This document shows, piece by piece, positions 53,701-62,987 of a stretch of DNA of 64,000 nucleotides. The position numbers and the translations under genes are program-made. The notes under the pieces are model-generated. The model did not search any database, had not been told where the DNA came from, and saw only the letters and a program-made list of their open reading frames with translations. Positions within the stretch are counted from its first letter, which is position 1. Each line of letters begins with the position of its first letter. The DNA is from Sphingobacteriales bacterium (lineage in GTDB: Bacteria; Bacteroidota; Bacteroidia; Chitinophagales; CAIOSU01): the NCBI GenBank assembly GCA_027483645.1, contig JAIXUD010000008.1:1-64000 (forward strand), written 5' to 3'.

Positions 53701-55731
53701 CTACACCGCCTCCAGCTTTTTCTGCAGCGTAAACATCTCATCCCTTAGCCTTGCCGCCTCAATAAAGTCGAGGTCTTTGGCTGCGGTTTCCATTTGCTTT
53801 TTGGTGGTTTTAATGAGCTTCTCTATCTGGTCTTTGCTCAGGTAGGCCACTACCGGGTCGGCGGCGATGCTCATGCCACCTTCAGGCTCCACGTATGCTT
53901 TGGCATTGGTTTTCGTACCACGAATGTCGAGTACGCTGGTCTGTTTCATAATCTGGTCGCGCGTTTTGGCCAGGCTCGTTGGGGTAATGTTGTTAAGGGT
54001 ATTGTAGGCCACTTGTTTCTCGCGGCGACGGTCGGTTTCGTCCATGGTCTTTTGCATGCTGTCCGTAATCTTATCGGCATACATTATTACTCGGCCGTTG
54101 ATGTTACGGGCAGCACGGCCAGCCGTTTGCGTAAGCGAGCGCTCCGAGCGTAGGAAGCCTTCTTTATCAGCATCCATAATGGCTACCAAGGCTACTTCTG
54201 GCAAGTCCAATCCCTCCCTCAGTAAGTTCACGCCTATCAATACATCAAATACACCCAAACGCAAGTCCCGCAATATCTCTACTCGCTCTAGTGTGTCCAC
54301 TTCGCTGTGTATGTAGCGGCATTTGATGCCTAGGCGTGTCATGTACTTGCTCAATTCCTCGCTCATGCGCTTGGTAAGCGTAGTTACCAGCACACGGTCG
54401 CCGCGCTTAATGGTCTCGTCCACCTCATCCAGCAGGTCGTCCACTTGGTTAGTGCATGGGCGTATTTCGATAATTGGGTCTAGCAAGCCGGTAGGGCGCA
54501 CAATTTGCTCCACTACTACGCCACCGCTCTCCTCCAACTCAAAGTCGGCAGGCGTGGCGCTCACGTATACTACTTGGTTTACAACATTTTGAAACTCATT
54601 AAAGCTAAGCGGGCGGTTATCCAATGCCGATGGCAAGCGGAAACCATAGTCTACCAAGTTCATTTTGCGGGCGCGGTCGCCGCCGCTCATACCGCCTATT
54701 TGGGGTATGGTCACGTGGCTCTCGTCCACCACCAGCAAGAAGTCATCAGGGAAGTAATCGAGCAGACAGAACGGCCTATCGCCTGGGTTGCGCCTATCGA
54801 GGAAACGGGAATAGTTCTCAATACCTGAGCAGTAGCCCAGCTCTTTTATCATCTCTAGGTCGAACATCGTGCGTTCTTCCAGTCGTTTGGCTTCCAAGTG
54901 TTTGCCGATGGATTTGAAGTAATCCACTTGGTGCTGTAGCTCGAAGCGTATCTCATCTAGCACGGTACCGAACTGGTCTTTCGGTGCCATGTACATGTTG
55001 GCGGGGAAGATGGCCACATCTTGCAAGTCTTCTATCTTGTTGCCGCTATCTGGCTCAAAGGTTCGCAGTTCCTCAATTTCGTCGCCGAAGAAAGTAATCC
55101 GCACCGCATGGTCAGCATACGGAAGGAAGATATCCACTGAATCGCCGCGTACCCGGAAGGTACCACGGGTAAGGTTGAGGTCAGAACGGGAATATAGGCA
55201 ATCCACTAAGTGATACAATAGGTTGTTTCGGGTAATCTGCTGGCCCACTGCCAAGCGTAAAATGCGCTCCTTAAACTGGAATGGGTTACCCAAGCCATAT
55301 ATGCACGAAACTGATGCAACCACTACAATGTCCCTCCTGCCCGAAAGCAAGGAAGACGTGGTGCGCAAACGTAGCTTCTCCACCTCCTCATTGATGCTCA
55401 AATCCTTCTCAATATACACGCCCGTGGTAGGCACAAAGGCCTCGGGCTGATAGTAGTCGTAATAAGAAACGAAGTAATTGACTGAATTTTCAGGAAAAAA
55501 CTGTGTGAACTCCCCGTACAACTGCGCCACCAGGGTTTTGTTGTGGCTGAGTATTAGGGTAGGTTTTTGTACCTGCTGAATAACGTTGGCTATGGTAAAG
55601 GTCTTACCCGAGCCGGTAACGCCCAGCAGGGTTTGCGCCTTATCGCCCCTTATAATGCCATCGGTAAGCTGTTTGATGGCCTCGGGCTGATCACCCGTTG
55701 GTTTGTATTCAGAGGTTATATTAAACTTCAT
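53701..55731 (-). CDS. uvrB: excinuclease ABC subunit B
   Basis: A 676-residue UvrB, the damage-verifying helicase of nucleotide excision repair. Walker A is GVTGSGKT (37-44), the damage-probing beta-hairpin region is YYDYYQPEAFVP (about 93), and helicase motifs DESHVT, VYVSATPADFE and QTAGRAARN follow. A C-terminal UVR motif (IEKLIKTTKKQMETAAKDLDF) for UvrA/UvrC contact is complete. A -7 box ends 7 bases before the ATG. Confidence 0.98.
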   Translation of the reverse strand: MKFNITSEYKPTGDQPEAIKQLTDGIIRGDKAQTLLGVTGSGKTFTIANVIQQVQKPTLILSHNKTLVAQLYGEFTQFFPENSVNYFVSYYDYYQPEAFVPTTGVYIEKDLSINEEVEKLRLRTTSSLLSGRRDIVVVASVSCIYGLGNPFQFKERILRLAVGQQITRNNLLYHLVDCLYSRSDLNLTRGTFRVRGDSVDIFLPYADHAVRITFFGDEIEELRTFEPDSGNKIEDLQDVAIFPANMYMAPKDQFGTVLDEIRFELQHQVDYFKSIGKHLEAKRLEERTMFDLEMIKELGYCSGIENYSRFLDRRNPGDRPFCLLDYFPDDFLLVVDESHVTIPQIGGMSGGDRARKMNLVDYGFRLPSALDNRPLSFNEFQNVVNQVVYVSATPADFELEESGGVVVEQIVRPTGLLDPIIEIRPCTNQVDDLLDEVDETIKRGDRVLVTTLTKRMSEELSKYMTRLGIKCRYIHSEVDTLERVEILRDLRLGVFDVLIGVNLLREGLDLPEVALVAIMDADKEGFLRSERSLTQTAGRAARNINGRVIMYADKITDSMQKTMDETDRRREKQVAYNTLNNITPTSLAKTRDQIMKQTSVLDIRGTKTNAKAYVEPEGGMSIAADPVVAYLSKDQIEKLIKTTKKQMETAAKDLDFIEAARLRDEMFTLQKKLEAV

Positions 55732-55738
55732 AGCTGGT

Positions 55739-55746
55739 CAAATCTA
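55739..55746 (-). promoter_or_regulatory. -7 box at the uvrB start
   Basis: TAGATTTG read leftward, 7 bases before the ATG, which would make the mRNA almost leaderless. Confidence 0.45.
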
Positions 55747-55789
55747 CATAAACGCAGGGAAGGGTGTGGAAGTTTCAGTAAAAGAATTT

Positions 55790-55885
55790 TTGGACGAAGG
55801 ACGAAAGACGAAGGACCCATCGCCCAAGGCGAGGCAAGCTATGGACTGCTGCAGTAACCAACAACCAATAACCAATAACCAATCA
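55790..55885. repeat. GAC-type phrase followed by AATAACC phrase
   Basis: GGACGAAGGACGAAAGACGA and AGGACCCATCGCCC are followed by AACCAACAACCAATAACC and AATAACCAATCAACAAAC. They fill the gap between priA and uvrB and reach almost to the priA stop codon. Confidence 0.75.
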
Positions 55886-55892
55886 ACAAACA

Positions 55893-58343
55893 TTACGGAT
55901 CAACATTCACCACCACCGTTACCTTCTTATAATCTTTATGCAGGCTAAGTTCATGCAGGGCCCTTTGTATGGCGGCTTTGTCGGCAGGTAGTTGGGTGCT
56001 GTCTTTCGGTATTTTGATGAGGATGCTTTGTAGGTATTGGTTCTTTACGCGGCCAATAAACGGCGGTACGGGGCCCATTATCAGGCTCTTTATCTCTTTA
56101 CGCAGTATGCCCGCCAGCCATTTGGCGGCTTGTTGGGTAAGGTCGCGGTCGATGTGTTTTACGGTTACTTCTACCAAGCGGGCGTAGGGCGGGTAATGGA
56201 ACTGTTGCCTGACGCGCAATTCTTCCTCATATAGTTGTTCCCACTTGCCTTCTTTTACGGCTAGCACCACGGGGTGCTCAGGGTTCATGGCTTGAATGAG
56301 TACGAGGCCTTGCTTATCCCTTCGGCCGGCGCGGCCACTCACTTGCTCCATGAGTTGGAAGGCGCGCTCGTGCGAGCGGAAGTCGGGGAAGGCCAGCAGT
56401 TGGTCGGCGCTTAATATGCCCACTAGGTTTACTTCGCCAAAGTCCAAGCCCTTGGTAACCATTTGGGTGCCTACTAGCACATCCAAATCATGGTTCTGGA
56501 ACTGCTCAATTATCTTGTGGTGGCCATCTTTGCCGCGGGTACTGTCCAAGTCGAATCGGGCTACTCGCACGGTTGGGAAGAAAATCGGTAGCTCCTCTTC
56601 AATCTTCTCCGTACCAAATCCAAAGATGCGGATGTGCACCTGTCCACAGGCTTCGCATTTTTGGGGCAGCTCCCTGCTGTAACCGCAGTAGTGGCATCGA
56701 AGGGTTTCGCTTTGCTTGTGGTAGGTAAGGCTTACATCGCAGTTGCGGCACTTGGGTATCCAGTTGCAGTTTACGCACATTAGGTATGGTGCAAAGCCCC
56801 GTTTGTTCTGGAAGAGGATAACCTGCCCATTGTTGTCAAAACTGTTCTGCATCTGGTCAAGTAGGACGGGCGAGAAGTGCGACTTCATCATTTTCTTGCG
56901 GGTGAGGTCCTTCACATCCACGATGCGTATTTCGGGCATGGCCGTGCCGCCGTGGCGCTCCAGCAGGCGTATATAAGCATACTTACCATGGCGGCCGTTG
57001 AAGAAGCTTTCCAGCGATGGGGTAGCGGTGCCCAGCAGGGTTTTGCACTTGTGCAGGTGCGCTAGCACTATCGCGGCATCGCGGCCATGGTAGCGCGGTG
57101 CAGGGTCAAATTGTTTGTAGCTCGTTTCGTGCTCCTCGTCCACTATTATCAGCCCCAGTTGCTGGAACGGCAAAAACACCGCCGAACGGGCACCTAATAT
57201 TATGGAGTACTCGCCGGTAAGCACCTTCTGCCAAATCTCCACGCGCTCTTGGTCGTTAAAGCGGCTGTGGTATATGCCCACCTTGTCGCCAAACTGCGCC
57301 CGTAGGCGGTTTATCATTTGGGCGGTAAGGGCAATTTCAGGCAATAAGTATAGTACTTGTTTGCCTTCGCTAATGGCTTTTTGTGCCAAATGCAGGTATA
57401 GCAATGTTTTGCCACTGCCGGTTACCCCGTGCAACAAGGCAACATCATGCTTTTCAAAGCCTGTTTCCAGTTCGGTAAGGGCCTGCTGTTGAATGGGGGT
57501 AAGCATTATGGGGCCTACATCTTCGCCTTTACCCAAAGCGGCCAGCCTGCCGATGGTTTTCTCGTAGCTTTCTAGTAGTCCCTTCTCGATCAACTTTTTT
57601 ATTACCGTGGTATCTACCCCCGCTTTCTCGCATACCGCCGTTCGCGAAACTTTGCCCTCGACATCCATTATTTCCAAGAAGGCTACCAGTGCCTGTTCTT
57701 GTTTCGGTGCGCGTTTTAGCTCATCGCCACGGGCGGCTAGTTCGTCCAGTCCCATCTCGTTAGCGGGGCGCAGGTATACGTCGGTTTTGGGCTTAAAGCG
57801 TTCTTCCAGTTCTTCCTTTATCAGTATTACCCCTTTGCTCAATAGGCTCTTTATTAGAGGGTGGATGGCGCGTATATCCACCTGTTTTTGCAGGTCTTCA
57901 ATCTTTAGTGGGCCTTCGTGGCTAAGGGTTTCGGTAATTACAAACTCGCGGTCGGTAAGTTCCTCCTCTTCGTCCAGCCAATCGGGGCTAAGCTCTATGG
58001 TGGTGGTGCTATCCAGCTTTAGGGCGGAAGGTAGGGAGGCGTTCATCACTTCGCCAAGGGTGCACAGGTAGTAGTTGGCCATCCACTCCCAGAACTTCAG
58101 TTGCAGGGGCAATACAACCGGCTCGTCATCGGCTAGGGCTAAAATAGACTTTACGATGCCCAGCTCTGGCTTGTTTTTGTGTAGCCGCATTACAATGGCG
58201 GTATACATCTTTTGTTGCCTGCCAAACTGCACCACTACCCGGTGGCCAGGCTTTATGGCGCGGGCAAAGTCTGTGGGTACTTTGTAGGTAAAAGTACCGC
58301 CTAGCTTAAGTGGGAGGATGATATCGGCAAAATGGTCGTACAT
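55893..58343 (-). CDS. priA: primosomal protein N' (replication restart helicase)
   Basis: An 816-residue PriA helicase that reloads the replisome at stalled forks. The N-terminal DNA-binding domain (YDHFADIILPLKLGGTFTY) is followed by the helicase core: Walker A GVTGSGKT, DEEH box (VDEEHETSYKQFDPAPRYHGRDAA), the zinc-binding cysteines (MCVNCNWIPKCRNCD, CHYCGYSRELPQKCEACG) and motif V/VI GTQMVTKGLDF and QVSGRAGR. The ATG at 58343 gives the normal start; an upstream one adds 13 unrelated residues. Confidence 0.97.
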   Translation of the reverse strand: MYDHFADIILPLKLGGTFTYKVPTDFARAIKPGHRVVVQFGRQQKMYTAIVMRLHKNKPELGIVKSILALADDEPVVLPLQLKFWEWMANYYLCTLGEVMNASLPSALKLDSTTTIELSPDWLDEEEELTDREFVITETLSHEGPLKIEDLQKQVDIRAIHPLIKSLLSKGVILIKEELEERFKPKTDVYLRPANEMGLDELAARGDELKRAPKQEQALVAFLEIMDVEGKVSRTAVCEKAGVDTTVIKKLIEKGLLESYEKTIGRLAALGKGEDVGPIMLTPIQQQALTELETGFEKHDVALLHGVTGSGKTLLYLHLAQKAISEGKQVLYLLPEIALTAQMINRLRAQFGDKVGIYHSRFNDQERVEIWQKVLTGEYSIILGARSAVFLPFQQLGLIIVDEEHETSYKQFDPAPRYHGRDAAIVLAHLHKCKTLLGTATPSLESFFNGRHGKYAYIRLLERHGGTAMPEIRIVDVKDLTRKKMMKSHFSPVLLDQMQNSFDNNGQVILFQNKRGFAPYLMCVNCNWIPKCRNCDVSLTYHKQSETLRCHYCGYSRELPQKCEACGQVHIRIFGFGTEKIEEELPIFFPTVRVARFDLDSTRGKDGHHKIIEQFQNHDLDVLVGTQMVTKGLDFGEVNLVGILSADQLLAFPDFRSHERAFQLMEQVSGRAGRRDKQGLVLIQAMNPEHPVVLAVKEGKWEQLYEEELRVRQQFHYPPYARLVEVTVKHIDRDLTQQAAKWLAGILRKEIKSLIMGPVPPFIGRVKNQYLQSILIKIPKDSTQLPADKAAIQRALHELSLHKDYKKVTVVVNVDP

Positions 58344-58502
58344 GCAGGGTGTAAAAATACGGGGATGGATTGAAAGCAACATGCAACCACTGAAATGTAA
58401 ATTTTCTACTGTCGTTTATATTGATTCTGAAAATTAAAATACTAGAAACCAATGTGTTATTAAAAAAGGCAATTAAGTTTCAGTTTTTGTTGAAAAAATA
58501 AT

Positions 58503-58534
58503 TTTGTTTTAACACGGCATTAACGCTATATTTA
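58503..58534 (+). promoter_or_regulatory. promoter of the SprB-repeat operon
   Basis: TTTG (58503-58506), 20-base spacer, TATATTTA (58527-58534; 7 of 8 match). The first ATG is at 58607, leaving a roughly 65-base leader. Confidence 0.65.
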
Positions 58535-58606
58535 AAGTTAGCAAAGTTGAATAAAACCTGTGTCACCCGCCCGCGCATGGTTTTACCAGCTTAAAACGAC
58601 AATCCG

Positions 58607-59011
58607 ATGAAAGTATTTGTGCTATTGGCCGCTTTGCTGGCCTGTTCCACGCTGGGCCTGCTGGCCCAGAACGCGGGGGGATATTTACTAACTAAGGTAG
58701 TGGCCTACGATGCTGCGAAGCTTTGCTTAGCTTTGGATAGATGTAGGTTCGATAATTATCGAAAGCAGGATGAGCGGGTAACGCTTACCTTTAAAGACGG
58801 CTCCACCGTTGAACTCTTGTCTGTACAAGAGATGCAGTTGCAGGGTTTGGCTTGCAATGTTACAATCGTTACCCCTGCTGCCCATCAACAAAAGAATGTT
58901 TTCGTGCTGCACCCTGACGGGTATGTATTTGAAGAGGTAAGGCAAGAAAATACTTCGCTGCAATTGCAGAAACAGCAGGAAGTTGCTAACCCTAAAAACG
59001 GCAAGCCATGA
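58607..59011 (+). CDS. small secreted protein coupled to the adhesin gene
   Basis: A 134-residue exported protein (signal peptide ends at GLLAQ, about 21). Residues 25-110 look like a small mixed alpha/beta domain with two Cys in CLALDRCRFD and a KDGSTVELLS strand; the tail is Gln/Asn-rich. No family recognised. It overlaps the giant adhesin gene by 4 bases (ATGA), which implies co-expression and perhaps joint function at the surface. Confidence 0.75.
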   Translation: MKVFVLLAALLACSTLGLLAQNAGGYLLTKVVAYDAAKLCLALDRCRFDNYRKQDERVTLTFKDGSTVELLSVQEMQLQGLACNVTIVTPAAHQQKNVFVLHPDGYVFEEVRQENTSLQLQKQQEVANPKNGKP

Positions 59012-62000
59012 AAAAGATAGCCATTCTACTAGCGGGCTTCTTTGTTTTTAGCGCCGTAGCCATAGCTCAACCAGTCAACGACATTTGCCAAGATGCCATC
59101 GCCATTGGTGCTCTTACCGTGGGCTCACAGCGGTGCACTGCCGGTACCAATGTAGCCGCCAACCCTGAGTTTCCATTCCCATTCCAGAATATATGCAGTG
59201 CAGGTTCCTCGTCGCCTAGTGCTGCGGATGATGTGTGGTATACCTTTACTACCCCTGCTAGTTCCAATGAATTAATTGTAAACCTCACCGGTAATCTGCC
59301 AAGTTACAGCATTGCCATCTATCGCGGTACATGTGGTTCGCTTTCAGGTTATGGCTGTGCTACTGGCGGTGCTGGTGGCATCAACAACGTTACTATACAG
59401 CCATTGGCTGGTGGGCAAACCTATTATATGCAGGTGAGCGGCAACGGATTGAATGCTGAAGGTACCTTCAACCTATGCCTTACCCCGAGGGACAACCCGA
59501 ACCTTTGTGTAGTACAATCTAGCCTTACGGCCAATCCTGCGCCTGTTAATGGCAGTTATAACCCAGGTCAGGTAATTACTTTTTGCTATACCGTATCCGA
59601 TTACAACCAATTGGGTGCCAACTGGTTTCATGGTTTACAGATTATTTTGGGTACTGGCTGGCAGGCAGGCAGCTTGCAACCAGTGAGCCCCGCCGCATCG
59701 TGCGATGCATCGGGCAACTGGGCGTATTACAACTCGGTAACCAGTAGCAATACAGGCAATACTGTAGGCCCAGGCTTCTTTTACGACCGTACTCCTTTAG
59801 ATGGCAATCCAGGCAACAACTATGGTGATAACTGTAGCGCCTTCAACTGGACGTTTTGTTTTAGGGCCACGGTACCCAACATCAACTGTAACTCTGCAAG
59901 CCCCGATTTGAGCATTAGGGTGCGGCCATTTAGCGATGGGCAAACCGGATCGTGGAGCAATCAAACCTGTAACGTAACACCCACTTTCGTGTTTAGCGCC
60001 GTATTAGTATGCTGTTCGCAGCCTATTATTACCCAGTTTGATGAAACCTGCCCCAACGCTTGCGATGGTATTGTAATAGCCCAAGGACAAGGCGGAACCG
60101 CACCCTACACCTATTCATGGGGTAGTGGCTCATTGATAGATACGGCGAGCAACCTCTGCGCCGGACCGGTAAATATAACCGTAACCGATGCCGTAGGTTG
60201 CAATGCCATTACCACGGTAGTGGTTAACTCGGGTAGCAGCCTTTCACTAACAACCGCAGTAAGCAACGAAACCTGCCCTGGCGCTGCCGACGGCAAAGCT
60301 TGGGTAGTAAACGGTAGCCCTAGCCTTACCTATACTTGGAACACGGTACCGCCCCAATCTGGCGATACGGCATTTGCCCTAACCACTGGAACGTATCAAG
60401 TAAGCGCAAGTGGCATTGTAGGCTGCTCTGCCACTGCCAATGCGGTAATAGGAGCGGGGGCCAACCTGAGCATTACCTTGGGCAAGCGCGATGTAAGCTG
60501 TACCGGTGCGGCCAACGGCAAAGCTTGGGTAGTAAGCGGCAATGCAAACTTTACATATGCGTGGGGCACCGCGCCACCACAAACCGGCGATACTGCCTTT
60601 AACCTGGCACCTGGCACTTATAGCGTAACAGCAACCGGCCCGGGCGGCTGCTCTGATATTGAATCGGTAACAATTATTGAGCCTACCCAACTTACAGGCA
60701 CAGCAACCGCCGATACCCTTAACTGCGGTGCAGGGGTCACTGGCAATGTCTACGCCTTAGCCGCTGGTGGTACTGCCCCATATAGCTATAGCTGGAACAG
60801 CAACCCTGTACAGAATACCGCCACTGCCACCAACCTAGCGCCTGGCACATATACCGTAACCGTAACCGATGGCGGCTTCTGTACCGTAACCACGACAGCT
60901 ACGGTGGTAAGCACTGCTAGTTTTACTGCCAATATTGGCAGTACGGATGTAACCTGCAACGGCGCTGCCGATGGCAAGGCCTGGGCTATACCTACTGGCG
61001 GGCAAGCACCATTTTTGTATACTTGGAGCACTGTACCACCGCAATCTACTGATACAGCTTTTAATCTTTCGGCAGGAAGTTTTTCGGTAATCGTTACCGA
61101 TTTTAACAACTGTACTGCCCAGTATGGCTTCCTCATTAATGAGCCTGCGGTTGTTTCAGCTACTAGGAGCATTACCAATGTATCTTGCAACGGCCTGGCC
61201 GATGGCGAGATTACCGTTACGCCAAGTGGTGGACGTGCGCCTTACAGTTATCTATGGTCTAATGCTAGCACTAGCCAAACCGCGACGGGCTTGGTTGCTG
61301 GAACGTACGATGTGCAGATTACCGATGCCAACAGTTGCGTGATAAATCTAACCGGCATTGTGGTTACCGAGCCTGCTATTTTAGTACTTACTATCAGCCC
61401 CGATAGTGTGAACTGCTTTGGCGGGTTTGATGGTGGCATTACGCTTGCAGTAGCGGGCGGCACGCCCACCTATACTTATCAATGGAGTAACAACCGCATC
61501 AACCAAAACTTGAGCTATGTAGTGGCTGGTAACTACAGTGTAACGGTAACTGACAGAAACAGTTGCACGGCCGATACTACGGTAACGGTGGGCCAACCGG
61601 CTGATTTTGCGGTGATAAGCACCGTTGCAAACGTATCGTGCTTTGGCGCGGGCGATGGCTCTATTGATGTAGTGGTAACCGGTGCAACACCACCGTACCA
61701 ATATGGTTGGTCGGCCAACGCTAATAGTTTCAATGGAACTAGCCTCAGCAACCTGAGTGGTGCATCATACCAAATAACAGTGACCGATAGCCGCAACTGC
61801 ACAAAGGCACTTTCGTTTAACATTAACGAGCCTACCCGTTTCCGTTCCATATTGAATTATAGCGTGGATAGTACTGCTTGCGACGGCACCATATTGGAAG
61901 GCAGCATTTTGAATAATACCAATGGCGGAACCTTGCCGTTTAGCTACGTATGGAGCAGTGGCGACACCACACGCGATATTACCTCGAACCTTGGTTATGG

Positions 62001-62829
62001 CACCTATACCCTTACTGCATCGGATGCCAATGGCTGTGCCGATACCGCTGAAGTGACCTTGGTGCCTAAGAACCAGTTGCAAGTGCTGTTCCTGTCCGAT
62101 TCATCAGGCTGCTATGGCGATAGCAGTGGTAGTGCCGAAGTAATAATAACCGGTGGCAGAAGGCCTTACTTTGTTGATTGGGTAGGGCTTGATACTACCA
62201 ATACTACTTACGTAGGTAACCTTGGCCCTGGCAACTATGATGTAATTGTTACCGATAGTAAGGGTTGCGATACGTCTTTCAACTTTACCATTACTGAGCA
62301 ACCGGCCATGAGTGTAACCGTGCCCGACACGCTTACCGTTATCTATGGTTTGGACACCACCTTCACTGCCCAAGTAACTGGCGTGCGCCCAGGCGATGTG
62401 AGCAGCTTGTATTGGGACCCATCAGAATGGCTAAGCTGCGATGATTGTGTGGACCCTATTTTAACGGCAATACGTAGGCAAAAATACATTGTGACACTGG
62501 ATGTAAATGGTTGTATCTATTATGATACCCTGCAACTGATGGTGGACTATGAGCCCGACCCGTTTTTTATCCCCAATGCCTTTACCCCTAATGGTGATAA
62601 TGTAAATGACCAGTTCCAGATTTTCGGCGTGGGTATTAAGGATGTTGTGTACACTGTCCACAATCGGTGGGGCGGTTTGGTGTTTTCGGGCCAAGGGATG
62701 AACGCTACCTGGGATGGCACCTATAATAGCCAAGAAGCACAAGTGGGCATGTACGTTTATAATGCCTATTTCATCTTTTTGGATAACCGCACCGAGCGCG
62801 TAACGGGTACCTTCACGTTGTTACGATAA
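59008..62829 (+). CDS. SprB-repeat adhesin with T9SS type B C-terminal domain
   Basis: A 1273-residue surface protein. Signal peptide to about 20; residues 22-160 form a PPC-like domain (NDICQDAIAIG, DDVWYTFTTP); 165-330 is another beta domain; from about 340 to 1110 run roughly nine SprB-type repeats, each containing a conserved TCxGAADGKAW or VSCxGxxDG start and a TYxWS core. The last 100 residues (FFIPNAFTPNGDNVNDQFQI to TFTLLR) are the gliding-motility-associated (CHU_C) domain that sends proteins out by T9SS. Probably an adhesin for gliding or attachment. Confidence 0.93.
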   Translation: MKKIAILLAGFFVFSAVAIAQPVNDICQDAIAIGALTVGSQRCTAGTNVAANPEFPFPFQNICSAGSSSPSAADDVWYTFTTPASSNELIVNLTGNLPSYSIAIYRGTCGSLSGYGCATGGAGGINNVTIQPLAGGQTYYMQVSGNGLNAEGTFNLCLTPRDNPNLCVVQSSLTANPAPVNGSYNPGQVITFCYTVSDYNQLGANWFHGLQIILGTGWQAGSLQPVSPAASCDASGNWAYYNSVTSSNTGNTVGPGFFYDRTPLDGNPGNNYGDNCSAFNWTFCFRATVPNINCNSASPDLSIRVRPFSDGQTGSWSNQTCNVTPTFVFSAVLVCCSQPIITQFDETCPNACDGIVIAQGQGGTAPYTYSWGSGSLIDTASNLCAGPVNITVTDAVGCNAITTVVVNSGSSLSLTTAVSNETCPGAADGKAWVVNGSPSLTYTWNTVPPQSGDTAFALTTGTYQVSASGIVGCSATANAVIGAGANLSITLGKRDVSCTGAANGKAWVVSGNANFTYAWGTAPPQTGDTAFNLAPGTYSVTATGPGGCSDIESVTIIEPTQLTGTATADTLNCGAGVTGNVYALAAGGTAPYSYSWNSNPVQNTATATNLAPGTYTVTVTDGGFCTVTTTATVVSTASFTANIGSTDVTCNGAADGKAWAIPTGGQAPFLYTWSTVPPQSTDTAFNLSAGSFSVIVTDFNNCTAQYGFLINEPAVVSATRSITNVSCNGLADGEITVTPSGGRAPYSYLWSNASTSQTATGLVAGTYDVQITDANSCVINLTGIVVTEPAILVLTISPDSVNCFGGFDGGITLAVAGGTPTYTYQWSNNRINQNLSYVVAGNYSVTVTDRNSCTADTTVTVGQPADFAVISTVANVSCFGAGDGSIDVVVTGATPPYQYGWSANANSFNGTSLSNLSGASYQITVTDSRNCTKALSFNINEPTRFRSILNYSVDSTACDGTILEGSILNNTNGGTLPFSYVWSSGDTTRDITSNLGYGTYTLTASDANGCADTAEVTLVPKNQLQVLFLSDSSGCYGDSSGSAEVIITGGRRPYFVDWVGLDTTNTTYVGNLGPGNYDVIVTDSKGCDTSFNFTITEQPAMSVTVPDTLTVIYGLDTTFTAQVTGVRPGDVSSLYWDPSEWLSCDDCVDPILTAIRRQKYIVTLDVNGCIYYDTLQLMVDYEPDPFFIPNAFTPNGDNVNDQFQIFGVGIKDVVYTVHNRWGGLVFSGQGMNATWDGTYNSQEAQVGMYVYNAYFIFLDNRTERVTGTFTLLR

Positions 62830-62987
62830 GCTTAAAAATCAGCGTAAACTAACGATTGTTAGATTAGCCTTATCATTTATTAATATGGATTTATTGCATT
62901 TTTTTTGCTTGTGAGGGTAGCAAGCTTAAAAATTTATTGCTACCTTCATGACAATGACCATTTGACAATCCGACAAACCGACGTTCT